A DNA stretch of 64,000 nt from Nematopogon swammerdamellus (lineage: Eukaryota > Arthropoda > Insecta > Lepidoptera > Adelidae): NCBI GenBank assembly GCA_946902875.1, contig OX336345.1, forward strand, positions 20,305,395 to 20,369,394. The letters run 5' to 3'. Under the pieces are notes generated by a model. That model was not told where the DNA came from and did not search any database. It was given only the letters and a program-made list of their open reading frames with translations. The position numbers and the translations under genes are program-made. Within the stretch, counting starts at the first letter, position 1; every line of letters starts with the position of its first letter. Positions 10,340-21,198 of the stretch are shown here, piece after piece.

Positions 10340-10482
10340 CTCTCAATAGTTCGGACAAGATGACATCAAGCAGCAAGTTAGGCATGCAGACCCACCAGCT
10401 GCGTGACTCGGTGGAAGGACCGTGCCAAGGTGTGAGATGGCTAACCTGTCGCCCTATCCCTAAGTCGTCTTTTATAAATATA
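10340..10482 (-). mobile_element. Family A fragment, diverged
   Basis: TAGTTCGGACAAGAT, GACCCACC and GACTCGGTGGAAGGACCGT match the minus-strand order of complete family A copies. Both ends are missing, and divergence is higher than in most other copies. Confidence 0.55.
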
Positions 10483-10506
10483 GGCAGGTGACGAACTGTC
10501 CACTCA

Positions 10507-11076
10507 ATGGATTCACCAAACACATCCGGGCCCATTGCAAGCAAAGGCCGTACCAAACTAGATAGACGCGGTACTGAGGCTCTTCGCTTGCTCCGCCAAA
10601 AGGAATATGATTGGCCTAACACACAAGCGAGCGATAAGAGGAAGCGATGCATACCTAAGGCTCTAACTAATGTGTTAAAAAGAGAAATATAGTTTTCTCG
10701 CCGTCTTTCTCCGCTCTACGAGGATCGTCTGTATTGCAACCAATGGAGAACGGGATGCCGGAGTTTGGAGTGTGATTGTCGTGAAAATATTTATCTAGCA
10801 CCGCATCTATCTAGTGGTACGGTCTTTGATTGCAAGTAGTAGATGGTTTCAATCGGGCCAATCTTGTTCTCTTTATATCGCACTAGACGTTTCGGCTCGC
10901 GTCAAGCCCTCGTCGGCTAGTCTGCCTTGAATAGGATGTGGAACAGAACTAGTCTTGTGCTCAACCTCTGATAAATCTCTACGGATTCCAATTATGTATG
11001 AGGCTTCCTGTGCGGTCCGCGAGCTCTTTCCCTTTTTCCTCCGCTCATCCCGTAATATGTTTGGGATGCTCATCAC
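10507..11076. other. Short unrecognised ORFs, possibly decayed transposon coding
   Basis: A 61-codon frame on the plus strand (10507..10692, Arg/Lys-rich, starting MDSPNTSGPIASKG) and a 67-codon frame on the minus strand (10873..11076, ending in a GLTRAETSS-containing tail) stand out because they have more balanced composition than the AT-rich surroundings. I could not assign either to a family. Neither has a neighbouring promoter, splice pattern or conserved domain that I can see. A retroelement remnant is a guess. Confidence 0.2.
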
Positions 11077-11099
11077 AGAATTTGAGTTTAAGATTACTT

Positions 11100-14000
11100 T
11101 TTGTTTATCACAAAGAAGTGCGGGTTACGAATGGAATCTCTGAAGGTTTTCCCAAATATAGGCAAGCACACAAAGAATAATTTTCAAGATATATCAGAAA
11201 CATGTTTATTTAGGAAATTTCATTTCTATCATTTCGGGGTTGTGCCCTAACCATGCAAACATGTATAAATTGCTTCCATCTAAAATTTGCCCTGTTGGTC
11301 TAGAAAAATTTAAGAATGGTCATAAGTTCCAGGTTTATTAAAAATAGGTATATGCCCGAAATTTTTTCTAGAAAAATGTAAAATTTGTTTTGGGTTTTTG
11401 TGGGACAATATTTCGTCCGGTAACCCTGGGTCTATGGGATAGTGTGTACAACTTTTGGGCCTATAATATGTTTATGTAAAGTCAACACACCACAGTACAT
11501 TGTCCGTGACCCCGCAGTGTGCCAATGTTGAACCGATGTTCAAGACCACACATTTAATGTGGCCTAAGCAATTTGTGTATTGGGTCCAATTCATTGGGGC
11601 AAATATGACGGCATATAGATGTCGCGGTTCTGTTTAGAAAACCTTTCCTCAATTTTGCTTGTCCAGAAAAATTTGCTTGCTTTACGGTACGCACACAAGC
11701 AATGATTTTGAGTGTTTTCAGTGAAGTTGTTGTCCTTAATATTTGGGAAAAAATTTAGGTATTAAAAATATTTCGCTTACATTTTTCTTTGATTATTTTC
11801 ATAATTTTTTACATTTTATATCGAAATCTTAAAATTGATGTGAAATAAATATTTTGTATGAATTGTATTTTGTGATTGTGTAGATTTCTGCATCGTGCTG
11901 AAAGGTCACTGTAATATTTGATATTGTTTTATTTTCTCTGATGTGAGTAATAATACGTTGCATTATTTTGTACCTAACCTAAGAATTCTGCTAACAGTAA
12001 AATCGTGAAGGACTGAAGGACCCAGCTTCTTACTTACTTTACTAAACCGTTGGGTAAAAACCTGTCATTCACTTTACTAGACCTACTTATTTATTTGTCG
12101 GAATAATTGCCTTACTTGATAGCAAATTGGTTACTTTATAAGATGAATCTTAGATCACTAGGAAAAGAAGTGAAAAAGGAAAAAAATGCAAGTCTTTATG
12201 TTCTAGCAGTAAATACTTTATTCACTCTCGATGGCAATCCTTCCGGCCCTGCACACAACAATAATTGTGTTGTTTTTAAAGTTGCATGTGCGTCTTGTAA
12301 ACAGAAGCGCAGTACTCATTATCTGTTTATACAGAAGCGTATACTAGAGTGGAGATAACAAAATACATAGTATTTGTGTTTGCGTTATCCACCACTGCAT
12401 TACACCTCACATGAACCAACCTACTAAATAAAAAAACATAGATAATACTGATGCGATGATTGTGTGAACACATATCTGTAGTAGAAACTTTATCTGGATT
12501 ATTCTGAGTAATCTGAACGCTTGATTTTTTATTAAAAAAAAAAAATACAATCTTTTTAATTTTTCATGAAACCCTTCAGTTGAAACTCCCAATCTGCGCT
12601 TTGTCGGGAATAAAAAATCAGCTAGAAGCGAAATAATAAGATAGAGCCTCGATAGATGGCGGGAGAGTCAACGAGTGTTCAGACCAAACTCACATCCTAC
12701 ACAGGACATGTTCACAAAATGCAATAATAGGTTTATTAAATTTTTTTACGTTGAAAATATCATCCTAGGTAATCTAATTTAAAAATAATTTACATGTAAG
12801 TAGGTATCACGTACGTTTAAGCACTTACGTTGTAGTACAAATGACAAATTTTGACTTTTGAATTTTGTACATACTGAAAATACCTGCTCTGCTAAGAATG
12901 AATTAAAAATTTAAGTTTCAATTTGTAAAGTGATAATTTGTAATTAGCAGTAAATCTTTGTCACGAATATGTAGAGGCCGCGACCCTGTTGTGGCCGCTT
13001 TCCATCTAAGACCAATTTGTAAACGGCTGGACCCGTTTATGTAAAATGCTACGTAGTATCGGCTCGATTAGAATTAATCTGTTGGTAACAATGATATTAT
13101 AAGTTAAAAGGAGGTAGATAGGTTATCTGAACTCCCAAGCGGCACATTAAATACAAGACCAAAGTCCTGTCTGAAGTTAGTCGCCCACCAACTACGCACG
13201 CGTTCGGACCGCTAACCACGAGCCGCTAACACATCGAAAATGCCGTCGTGTGTAATGAATGAGATTCTGCACTAATTCTAATAATTGGAATAAGACTTTT
13301 CGAGTCGGCGCATCATTTTATAGTTCTTCCTCTCAACTTTTCAAGGACGTGCCATGTGTGAGCACTGAATGTCATATAGATAACCTATCTTTCCTAAAAT
13401 ATCATTTGTTGGTAACGTAATGCACACCAGGTCTGCGTTAGGTTATTCGGCAAAAAAAAAAATTTTAACATGAGGCATTTTACGATGGTGTCACTCGGCC
13501 GACTTCGTCTGGTCTAACAGCCATACATTTTACATTCATTCATACATCTCTAAGAGATGCTTTTATAGGTATTTTATGTAAGTTATATTTTCCGTTGCCC
13601 TGCTTACGCTTTTCCCATTGATTGAAATAATTGTAGTAGATACTGACTCGTAATGATTTGAAGAGTTTTTTTTTCTTCAAAATGCAAATTTTGTCTTGTT
13701 TATTCAGTGAGTAATTACGTCTATGAAATATTTTTTTTTAAAGTTATGTGTTACATAATAAAAAAAAATTAAAATTTGTGTGTAACTTGATCGATGGATA
13801 TATCCGTTGTTTTAATATGTATTGTACATATTTTTTTGTTATTCATGCATGGCTCACCACTGTAAAGGTTAGTCGAGTTTACATTGAGATACATTGTGCT
13901 TGATAACCAACAAAATAATATCTTTTCATTCCAGTAGACCCTCGCATACTCATTCATGATCACGATACAAGTAAGTCAAGTCACATGTGGACATTCTAAT

Positions 14001-14150
14001 GAGAATTTTGTCATTGGGTACACTCAAGAACGTTGAAGAAGAGTTAGGGACGCCGGACCTTCCCCGCGCCAGCGTAACACGATATTAGTAAAAACGTACC
14101 AATAACATTCGCCGGTCGCCCGTTGCTGGTCACATAGCGTCAACCTTCCC
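11100..14150. other. AT-rich intergenic stretch without recognised features
   Basis: No coding region or RNA gene recognised. Small open frames (for example 12107..12358) have AT-driven composition and no familiar motif. No high-copy family from the rest of the window was spotted here, so this is another relatively clean interval. Confidence 0.4.
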
Positions 14151-14163
14151 CCCACCCAGTCAG

Positions 14164-14628
14164 TCAGCGTGTAAGCGTCCACTGCTGGACATACGCCTCT
14201 CCAATTTTCCTCCAGTCCTCCCGGCCTTCAGCGGCACGGAACCACTGCTTTCCGCCGACGCACTTGATGTCGTCCCACCTGGCGGGTGGTTTTCCCACAC
14301 TCCGTTTTCCTGTCCACGGCCGCCAGTGTAGAACACGGTTACTCCAACGGTCGTCGTCTCTTCGGCTGACATGTCCAGCCCACTGCCACTTGAGCTTAGC
14401 CACCCGGTATCCAATATCGACTACTTTGGTGCGTCGGCGGATTTCCTCGTTACGCACCATATCACGTAGCGATATTCCCAGCATGGCTCGCTCCATTGCT
14501 CTCTGGGCAACTTTCAACCTTTGGACTACACCGACCGTCAGAGTCCACGTTTCACACCCGTACGTCATAACCGGGAGGACACACTGGTCGTATATACGGG
14601 TCTTTAAATTCCCCCCACCCGATACCAC
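14164..14628 (-). pseudogene. RTE-type LINE reverse transcriptase, C-terminal fragment
   Basis: The minus-strand frame (about 150 codons) reads LKTRIYDQCVLPVMTYGCET near its start, then QRAMERAMLGISLRD, RRTKVVDIGYRVAKLKWQWA and GHVSRR, and ends at EAYVQQWTL. This is the characteristic C-terminal region downstream of the catalytic RT domain in RTE-clade non-LTR retrotransposons. The catalytic palm with its metal-binding aspartates is absent because the copy is 5'-truncated. It is the longest and least damaged of the related fragments here (others near 19120, 26339, 36600 and 57664). Confidence 0.85.
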
Positions 14629-15390
14629 CCAATCAGAGCGCGCGCCGTCCCCTCCGCCACCCGCGGAGCTCGGCGACGTTGGTTCTCATACAAGCATTGG
14701 ACAGTCCGACGTCCCTACCTCTTCTAACGTTCTTGGGTACGCTGTTGTATAGAAACCAATAGTGGAAAGAAAATAATGCATATTCATTGCATTTTTTTTA
14801 TATCTGCGTGTATTTATTGTTCACACCTAGATCTATACTTATCGAGTGCCTATAGCTTTTGAGAGTTCAAGTGTAAAAATCCGTTACTTTCAAATACATT
14901 TATTTGTCACCGTATGTATTGATCTTCCATAAAGTTATAATGAAATTAAAATATCGATGTAACAACATTAAAAGGTGTATTCATTGTTTCGATACCCATA
15001 GAGTAAATCTTTGTAAGCATCGGAGACCCCTTAGCAAAATGTTCAAGTTGAAAAGAGTGCTAAATTGAAAAAAAATAAAAAACTCACATGGCACTACTTG
15101 CAATACAAATAAATAAGTATAGGGAGTATGGGACCAGGCTATACTTCTAAACACTAGGTACATATTTTTATTTAGGTTGTACAATGTACATGTTTTCGTA
15201 TTAAAATTAAATTAGCCGAATCCTTTTGAATTAAAAAGTGTAAGGAGACTAGATCAGTCACAATGTTTTGTTAGTATCTTATAAATATTATAGGTAGTAC
15301 TGTCTGACCATCAATCTGACCACTGGGAAAAACCCTAACTTACAAATAATTAACCCATAGTACCGCTCACAAGAACATTATTATTTACAG
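14629..15390. other. Unannotated sequence between LINE fragment and MITE
   Basis: The first 130 bases are GC-rich and may be more of the LINE or its flank. The rest is AT-rich with no recognised feature. Confidence 0.3.
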
Positions 15391-15686
15391 CCACAGAGCA
15401 TCAAATGCGCGCGCCCCTCGCTAGGGGCGCCCTGAGCGCGATTTCTCTACAACGCCGTTGAAGCCTGTGGGCGTGGCCTATAACTTACATATGTGTGTTG
15501 TGCGTGTGCATTTGTTTTGTGCGTGTGCCTAATTTGCTCCTCTTTGTGTGTAGTGTCGATACTAGCACACACACACACACACATACGAAGCGCTAGCAGC
15601 ACTGCGTGTAGTTTTTGGGTTTCAAATATTATCGCTTAGGGCGTCTCTAGTAGGGGGCGCGCGCGGTAGGTATTTGATGCTCTGTG
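15391..15686. mobile_element. Family D palindromic element with 7-bp duplications
   Basis: The ends are inverted (CCACAGAGCATCAAATGCGC ... GGTATTTGATGCTCTGTG), with inner GCGCCCCTCGCTAGG / CTAGTAGGGGGCGC complementarity. TTTACAG flanks both sides (15384..15390, 15687..15693). The middle holds TG/AC microsatellites, including a run of (AC)n near 15568. A split copy lies at 34544..35031. The duplication length is near the 8 bp expected of hAT elements but does not prove that family. Confidence 0.65.
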
Positions 15687-15699
15687 TTTACAGCTCTGC

Positions 15700-16055
15700 T
15701 TTACATTACCTATCTGGTGTAAGTGCCATTGTCAATTTTGAAACTTAAATAATATCAAGTCAAATGAACAACAATTTAGTATTCTCATGCTCAACTCTTT
15801 TGGTACTACCTACTTAAATTCCACTGTATTAATCGAATCTCAAACATTCAAAGGTTGACTGTAAGAAATCTCTGTAAGGGATAAGTCCACCTTTGCACCT
15901 TATGTAAATTTTCTAATTTACTTATTACTCTTGAATGTTTATGGCAGCAATAAAGCATTTTCTATCTATCTGTATAAGTTTATTACAAATGAATGTAATA
16001 AATAAGTTATAAAAGTCTAAAGATACAATGTGTATTCAATTGTCAAAGTTCATTA
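15700..16055. repeat. Family I repeat interrupted by a LINE 3' end
   Basis: The TCTGGTGTAAGTGCCATTG ... ATATCAAGTCAAAT block and the TCTAAAGATACAATGTGTATTC block are adjacent in the copy at 42262..42425 but separated here by about 220 bp. The intervening part (about 15770..15985) matches 62955..63155 and resembles a non-LTR 3' end, finishing in GCAATAAAGCATTTTCTATCTATC. Confidence 0.5.
15780..15975 (+). mobile_element. Non-LTR retrotransposon 3' end with TATC tail
   Basis: Contains AATCTCTGTAAGGGATAAGTC, a polyadenylation-like AATAAA and a terminal TCTATCTATCT simple tail. Related 3' ends lie at 19740..19850 and 62955..63155, each with the RGGRWWAAGT-type block and AATAAA. No RT coding remains, so clade assignment is not possible. 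Confidence 0.45.
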
Positions 16056-16061
16056 GTGGGC

Positions 16062-16080
16062 TAGGTTAGGTTAGGTTAGG
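16062..16080 (+). repeat. Short interstitial TTAGG array
   Basis: Nearly four units of TTAGG, the canonical telomere repeat of most insects, in unrelated AT-rich sequence. It is far too short to be a telomere. Confidence 0.6.
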
Positions 16081-16468
16081 TGGTGTGGCTAGGTCAATGT
16101 TTTCATCTAGTACTGAACTCAATTCTAGATAGCTTTGTTTATTGAGTACACGAACACAGAGTTACACACACTGACACAACACGCCTCCGCCACTCGTCCT
16201 GGATGTAATTTGCAACTTCCTCATGAACGCGCGCGCCGCGCAGTGAGCTCGGCCGACGAGACGCAGAGTTGGCACCACCGCACGCAGCCGGCCCACGCGA
16301 CGACTTCCGGGACAAACATCATACGGTCGCCGACACCGCCCTCTGCAACTCTGTACGACCTTCGAACATTACACATTGCTGCTGCATACACTGACATTAT
16401 ACCTGGATACTTCCGCACGGTCTGGCTGGTTGAACTTAAGATGATACCAATAGGGAAGATGAGCATTT

Positions 16469-16637
16469 GAATTTTTTTTAAATGTTTATAGTTGAATATC
16501 TTGAGCGCTCTCTAAACAAATTGTGAATCAGCCGTGACGTCACGTCGCCGCACCCGGCCGGGTAGCCGACTCCCAGTCCCACCCCACCGCCTCCGCTGCT
16601 CAAGATATTCAACTTTAAACATTTAAAAAAAATTTAA
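16469..16637. mobile_element. MITE with about 36-bp inverted termini and GC-rich core
   Basis: The left terminus (AAATTTTTTTTAAATGTTTA ... GAATATCTTGAG) and right terminus (CTCAAGATATTCAA ... TTTAAACATTTAAAAAAAATTT) are complementary. The roughly 100-bp core is GC-rich (CACGTCGCCGCACCCGGC) and contains TGACGTCA. Confidence 0.6.
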
Positions 16638-16759
16638 TTTAATGCCTATCGCGATAATTCTTTCGGCGTTTTTCATCTAATTTGTCGGTTTATTTTTTCC
16701 CTACGCGGTCGCTCGACCAAGGTCGCGCCGCGTCCGCGTTGGGACTTTGGGACTCTTTC

Positions 16760-16990
16760 AACTTCCAAATGGAACCGTATCTACATTTGGAAGTTTATTG
16801 GAAAGGTTTCCAATTTTTTGGAAACCTTTCCGAATACACTTCCATTTTTGGAAGCTTATTTAAATCACACATTGTGATATACGCCTCCACGGTTGGAAAC
16901 TTAGTTACATCACAAATTTTGATTTAAATAAGCTTCTAATATGGAACAGTATTCGGAAAGAAGACTTCAGTTCTAATCACAACTGAAGTC
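16760..16990. repeat. Cluster of short hairpins (GGAAACCTTTCC, AAGCTTATTTAAAT)
   Basis: Several overlapping inverted repeats: GGAAAGGTTTCC against GGAAACCTTTCC near 16800..16830, AAGCTTATTTAAATCA against TGATTTAAATAAGCTT at 16852/16921, and GACTTCAGTT against AACTGAAGTC at 16964/16980. It is probably a decayed inverted-repeat element; no family match was seen elsewhere in the window. Confidence 0.4.
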
Positions 16991-17030
16991 TCAGTTTTTA
17001 AGCCAGTTTCAGGAATATAATATAAGAGCT

Positions 17031-17210
17031 AGAACGGTTGGCTACATCACCTACAACATCCGTGATGTCAGCCCATAACACCGGATGAACTTGGTGCCAC
17101 GTCAGTGCTTCCCTTCGGTCGTGCTGGCTACACTAAACTGGACGGAAAACACAAACTATTTACATAGCCGTTTCGACCGACATTTCACTCAGTGCGGTGG
17201 TACCAACCAC
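17031..17210 (-). mobile_element. SINE S1, 3'-half fragment
   Basis: The minus-strand body and tail of S1 from ACGGTTGGCTACATCACC through the GCGGTGGTACCAACC block. The 5S/tRNA head is missing. Confidence 0.75.
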
Positions 17211-17339
17211 CACTTGCGGGGAGAGGAGGCGACGACGCTATTGGCGAATGAGAGCTAAGCGAAAAAAGTGTAAGTCTTCGACCGACGCGACACTTTTGCT
17301 ACAGCACCATGGAGAATAGCGACAACTGTGTATTGAAAA

Positions 17340-17755
17340 GTGATTTTGACGATTGTCGAATAGGTCGAATTTTGTAAATGTTTGTCGATTTTGTCAACTT
17401 TTGTCGGCTTTTGTTAACTTGTCAACTTTGACGAATTTTGTCAACTTTTATTGACTTTCGTCGACTTCTGTCAACTTTTGTCCACTTTAGTCAATTTCTG
17501 TCGACTTTCGTCAACTTTTGTCACATTTGGTAACTTTTGTCGACTTTTATTGACTTTTGCCAAATTTGGTAAACCTTTGTTAAGTTTTGGCAACTTTGAC
17601 AACTTTTGTCGACTTCTGTCGACTTTTGTCAACTTTTGTCGACTTTTGACGACTTTTGTCCATTTTTGTAAACTTTGCTCGACAAAAGTTGAATTTTTTT
17701 TTACCAAAGTTGACAAAAGTTGAGTCAAAGTTGACAAAATAGACAAACGTTTACC
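17340..17755. repeat. Degenerate TTTTGTCAACT/TTTTGTCGACT tandem array ending in an inverted block
   Basis: About 30 imperfect units of 11-12 bp (variants of TTTTGTCAACT, TTTTGTCGACT) run from about 17340 to 17680. From about 17685 to 17755 the units are inverted (AAAGTTGACAAAAGTTGA). The array stays open on both strands, giving low-complexity predicted peptides that should not be read as proteins. It lies just upstream of a family A remnant. Confidence 0.75.
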
Positions 17756-17834
17756 AATGTGTTCGTTTAGGCTTTTACCGCTAATACACATTGTATAAAT
17801 TTTTCGTGCCATGGTGAGCGGTGGCTCTCTAGAC

Positions 17835-18359
17835 CAAGGGTCTTCAACCCGCGGCCCGCGGGCCGCTTGCGGCCCGCGGTTGCGTTCTTGGCGGCCCGGC
17901 ATTAGATTTAGGTTTGATCAAGTTTTACTCAAAGTACATCCCTATTTCAGATTTTTCTAAAATTAGAGATCATGCACTGAAAATGACATCTCTGTTTGGC
18001 ACCTCATATCTTTGCGAACAATTATTTTCTCGAATGAAAAACGTAAAGTCGAAGGCAAGAACTAGAATCACCGATGTTCACCTTGAAAACAGTTTGAGAA
18101 TTGCAACGACTAGGTACTATATCTGCCGATATTGATAAATTAGTTAAGAATAAACAATGTCAAACGTCTCATTGATTTAATTGTATTAAAATCATTTCTA
18201 GTCTGTAAAATTACGTAATAAATACCTAAGTTCAATGATTATATTATTGCTTTTTAATTACTTTTAGTTTACAATGAAATGTCTTTCTTGTGTTGCGGCC
18301 CGCCAAACCGATATCAGAGTATACTATGCCCTTCACTTCAGAAAGGTTGAAGACCCTTG
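17835..18359 (+). mobile_element. hAT-superfamily element, internally deleted, with perfect 8-bp duplications
   Basis: The terminal repeats CAAGGGTCTTCAACC (left) and GGTTGAAGACCCTTG (right) are exact inverses. CTCTAGAC flanks both sides (17827..17834 and 18360..18367), the 8-bp duplication expected of hAT transposases. Inside the left end is a GC-rich CGCGGCCCGCGGGCCGC stretch, and the right end has GCGGCCCGCC. About 525 bp remain, so most of the transposase is gone. Confidence 0.9.
17914..18135 (+). pseudogene. hAT transposase C-terminal (dimerisation) fragment
   Basis: A frame of about 73 codons reads DHALKMTSLFGTSYLCEQLF, then SRMKNVKSKARTRITDVHLE and NSLRIAT. This is the signature of the C-terminal hAT dimerisation region, as in ZBED/GTF2IRD2-like transposase relatives. 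The N-terminal BED zinc finger and the RNase-H-like catalytic core are absent. The frame ends at TGA 18133..18135. It lies between intact terminal repeats, so the internal deletion probably happened before or during insertion. Confidence 0.85.
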
Positions 18360-18504
18360 CTCTAGACCTTTAGCCACCTTTAGCACGGACGGCATCGTGT
18401 CCTTATCCCTTAGTCGCCTTTTGCGACATGCACAATGAGAGATGCAGTGGGGCTATTATTTTTAAGTACCGGCCCCACGAAGCATACAATAATTATTAAT
18501 TTAT

Positions 18505-18890
18505 CACATGCTAGCTTTTGCCCGCGGCTTCGCTCGCGTGAAATTTTTATTTTAAAAGAAGAAAGTAAGTAATCCCATTCCGTACCTTTATTTCGGCACG
18601 CGGAAAATTTCGGTTTGTATGGGAGCCACATCTTAGCGTAACAGAAACTGAATTATATTTAGCCTATCCTGTGTCTCGTATAGGTAAATGTGCTTGTATG
18701 AAGTTTCATCGCATTCAGATGATCGGTTTAAGAGTTATGGCGGAACATACATACATACAGAAAAGATTTCTAAAAATCGTAAAGTTAGTAGTCATACATA
18801 GAGTCTACAAACGCAACATCTTATAAAACAAAGTAACTTACACCATGACCGACCATCTCTATAGATTTATTATTTATTAGTATTGATTGA
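18505..18890 (+). mobile_element. Family G-long element (GCTTTTGCCCGCGGCTTCGC class)
   Basis: Starts CTAGCTTTTGCCCGCGGC and continues through the TATTTAGCCTATCCTGTGTC and GATCGGTTTAAGAGTTATGG blocks to the ATAGAGTCTACAAACGC and TAGTATTGAT block. The same order is found at 53285..54045, where another element interrupts it. Non-coding. Confidence 0.55.
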
Positions 18891-19119
18891 TTTAGGTACA
18901 GAATACCTACTTGGTACAAGTAGACGACCCGATATCGCCCTTCAAAGGTATCGTGGACAGGGGCGCCGACTTTTACAAATCCTCGTGGGTGCTCATGCAA
19001 TATTTTTTTTTTACTTTAGCCACTTCTTGATACAGAAAAGAAGTAAAGAAGATACTTGTAGATGAAACGAGGCCACATGTCGCGCTATACATAAAAAAAG
19101 TATAAAATTCTAGATTGAA

Positions 19120-19200
19120 CAATCATCATCATCATCAGCGTGTTGACGTTCACTGCTGGATATACGCTTCTCCCATTTTTCTCTAATTCTCCCGGCACCC
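19120..19200 (-). mobile_element. RTE-type LINE 3' fragment
   Basis: Begins with (ATC)n on the plus strand (CATCATCATCATCAGCGTGT), then GCTGGATATACGC, matching the 3' coding end seen at 14164 and 57664. (ATC)-type short tails are common at RTE 3' ends. Confidence 0.5.
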
Positions 19201-19632
19201 GGCAGCATGGGTTCGTAAAACATTCGCACAATGTTTTGCATTTGCCCCGTTTACACATTCGCGCGGAAATAAGGCACTTTTATCATAGCTCAAATCCGAT
19301 TACTGATCAGTTTTTATATCTATCGTCGTGGGTGCTCCGCACCCACTACTCACCGCTCGTGGGTGCTGGAGCCCCCGAGCACCCACGGAGTCGGCGCCTA
19401 TGATCGTGGAAAACTACATAACTGTTTGTCGAAGGAGGCGTCTCGCTGCCTTCGCACAGAAAATTAGCGACTCTACACTCTACACCTAACAACATGTAGC
19501 GGATGCCTATTTAGCGTGTTAGGTGATAGTTGATACCTAGGCTGTAGTACTCGCAGTGAGATGAGTCTATTACTCGTCCTACTTCTTATTCATGTCCATG
19601 GGCGTCGTTAGACACCTTATGGTAAGAAAAGC

Positions 19633-19739
19633 TGACGTGGCACCAAGTTCAACCCGGTGTTATGGGCTGACATCACGGATGTTGTAGGTGATGTAGCCAA
19701 CCGTGTCAGTTTCAATAAAAAAAAAAAAAAAAAAAAAAA
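19633..19739 (+). mobile_element. SINE S1, 3' tail fragment
   Basis: CTGACGTGGCACCAAGTTC ... GTAGCCAACCGTGTCAG followed by a run of about 20 A, the S1 3' end. Confidence 0.75.
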
Positions 19740-19850
19740 TCTCTTCAAGGGTTAAGTTCGCCTTTGCATCTAATGTACCTGTATTCCTTGTGTTATTTTT
19801 ACTCTTGTAAAATATTTGTGGAGCAATAAATAAATTTTCTATCTATCTAA
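19740..19850 (+). mobile_element. Non-LTR 3' end with CTAT tail
   Basis: Similar to 15780..15975 and 62955..63155: TTCAAGGGTTAAGTTCGCC, AATAAATAAATTTTC and TCTATCTATCT. It directly follows the poly-A of the S1 fragment. Confidence 0.4.
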
Positions 19851-19859
19851 TTATAGAGC

Positions 19860-20690
19860 GGAATTAACTGAAGCAGACCAGCTGAGGCGCCGAATTTGTA
19901 CTCGTAAATATATAAGGTATACTTGAGTCGCGCCAGGCTTTGGCGCGACGGAAAGGCTTTTATTGTCAGAGGAAATGTTAGTAAATGATTGTCCTGAAAC
20001 TCGTACAATGCTCGTTTTATCGATTACTTACAGTAAATATTTTCTAGATAATTTGCTTAGTAATTGAATGAATGACTTCTGTGTATACTGATTTACTGTT
20101 CACATGCCTGACCATACGTGCAACAAACATTTGTACATACATAAAATTACGCCTGTTTGCCAATGCAGTAGAAAACGGGATCTCTGCCACGGCCGTACAA
20201 ACTGTATCATAATTTTGGGTAGCACGCCACTTTTATTTCACCGAAAACCCGAAAACTGGTTCTGTATGTGGAACTGAAAAATTGTTCTTAGATTTTTTTT
20301 GCAAATGTCAAAATATTTAATTACCTCCTAGGGGGTGAAATTGGCTGCAACCTGAGGCTTCGACCTCGGGCACAGACACCCAGTTAGGAAGCAAAAAAAA
20401 AAAGTTTGTAATCCTAAAACGAAGCACATAATTATTGCATCATGTGCGCTCATCGGTTATGCCTTATGAAGGCAATGTTTTATCTATCGCTACTTCTGTC
20501 AGCCAGCTTTACTAACTTAGTTTATCTTTATCGTGTTTTATTATTTTATTTTCATCGATATTTTGATAGGTGCTATCTTTCGATTATCTTGGATGGCAGT
20601 TAGACCTTTCTCAAGTAAAGAAGTAGCTCCGTCGAGAAAGATTAAGTAGAGGCGGGGTATCAAATTTGTCCCACGTAAGTACTATGATAT
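19860..20690. other. Unannotated sequence
   Basis: AT-rich; no gene, RNA or repeat family recognised. Confidence 0.3.
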
Positions 20691-20694
20691 GCAT

Positions 20695-20830
20695 ATGTAT
20701 GTATGTATGTATATATTCTTTATTGAACGCCAATTCATACAAATTAAGCACAATAGGTGAGCTTAATGCCGTGGGGCATTCTATTCTAACTAACCTTTGG
20801 GATGTGAGAGAAGTATATGCAGGCGAACAA
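20695..20830 (-). mobile_element. Non-LTR 3' end fragment
   Basis: On the minus strand it finishes in CAATAAAGAATATATACATA simple repeats, with AACCTTTGGGATG and CCGTGGGGCATTCTATTC upstream. A related fragment is inserted in an S1 copy at 44816..44930. Confidence 0.4.
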
Positions 20831-20890
20831 GAATAGGTTTTAGCAATGTATTAAGCAGTACCAATACTCCATACGTCGCCAGTTTCGTAT

Positions 20891-21198
20891 ATGTACGTAC
20901 ATACCACACGTTGTGTCCCGACAATCGGGGTAATCAGATTAATTGGTGTTGTGCTGCACTGTAAGTAGGTACTCTTGTAAATTTCAGCACAACACCGACC
21001 ACCGCTTTTAGCAAAGTATTAGGACAAGGTAACTATCAAGGAGCAAGTAAGTCACGGAGACACCTGCTGCATGACTCGGTCGAAGTATCGCGCCAAGGTA
21101 TTGTGGGTAGCCCGTCGCCCTTTAGCACGGCATCTTGTCCTTATTCCTTAGTCGTCGTTTACGACATGCATTGGGAGCGACGCAGTGTTACTATTTCA
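20891..21198 (-). mobile_element. Family A copy, 5'-truncated
   Basis: Runs from the GTAC/ATAC tail side (ACGTACATACCACACG) to the GCATTGGGAGCGACGCAGTG block; the GTACCGTGTGG 5' end is missing. Confidence 0.7.

Larger units (their letters stand above)
17805..18480 (-). mobile_element. Family A copy interrupted by a hAT element
   Basis: CGTGCCATGGTGAGCGGTGG (17807..) before the hAT element and TTTAGCACGGACGGCATCGTG ... AAGTACCGGCCCCAC after it are consecutive parts of family A in minus orientation. The hAT insertion therefore post-dates this family A copy. The (TATG)n end is missing. Confidence 0.65.

Noticed and set aside
16062..16080. Telomere or telomere-proximal sequence
   Set aside because: Under four TTAGG units in ordinary sequence; such short matches are expected occasionally.
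17451..17902. Phe/Leu-rich and Lys-rich proteins from the GTCAACTT array
   Set aside because: Both strands are open only because the 11-12 bp repeat lacks stops; this is low-complexity DNA.
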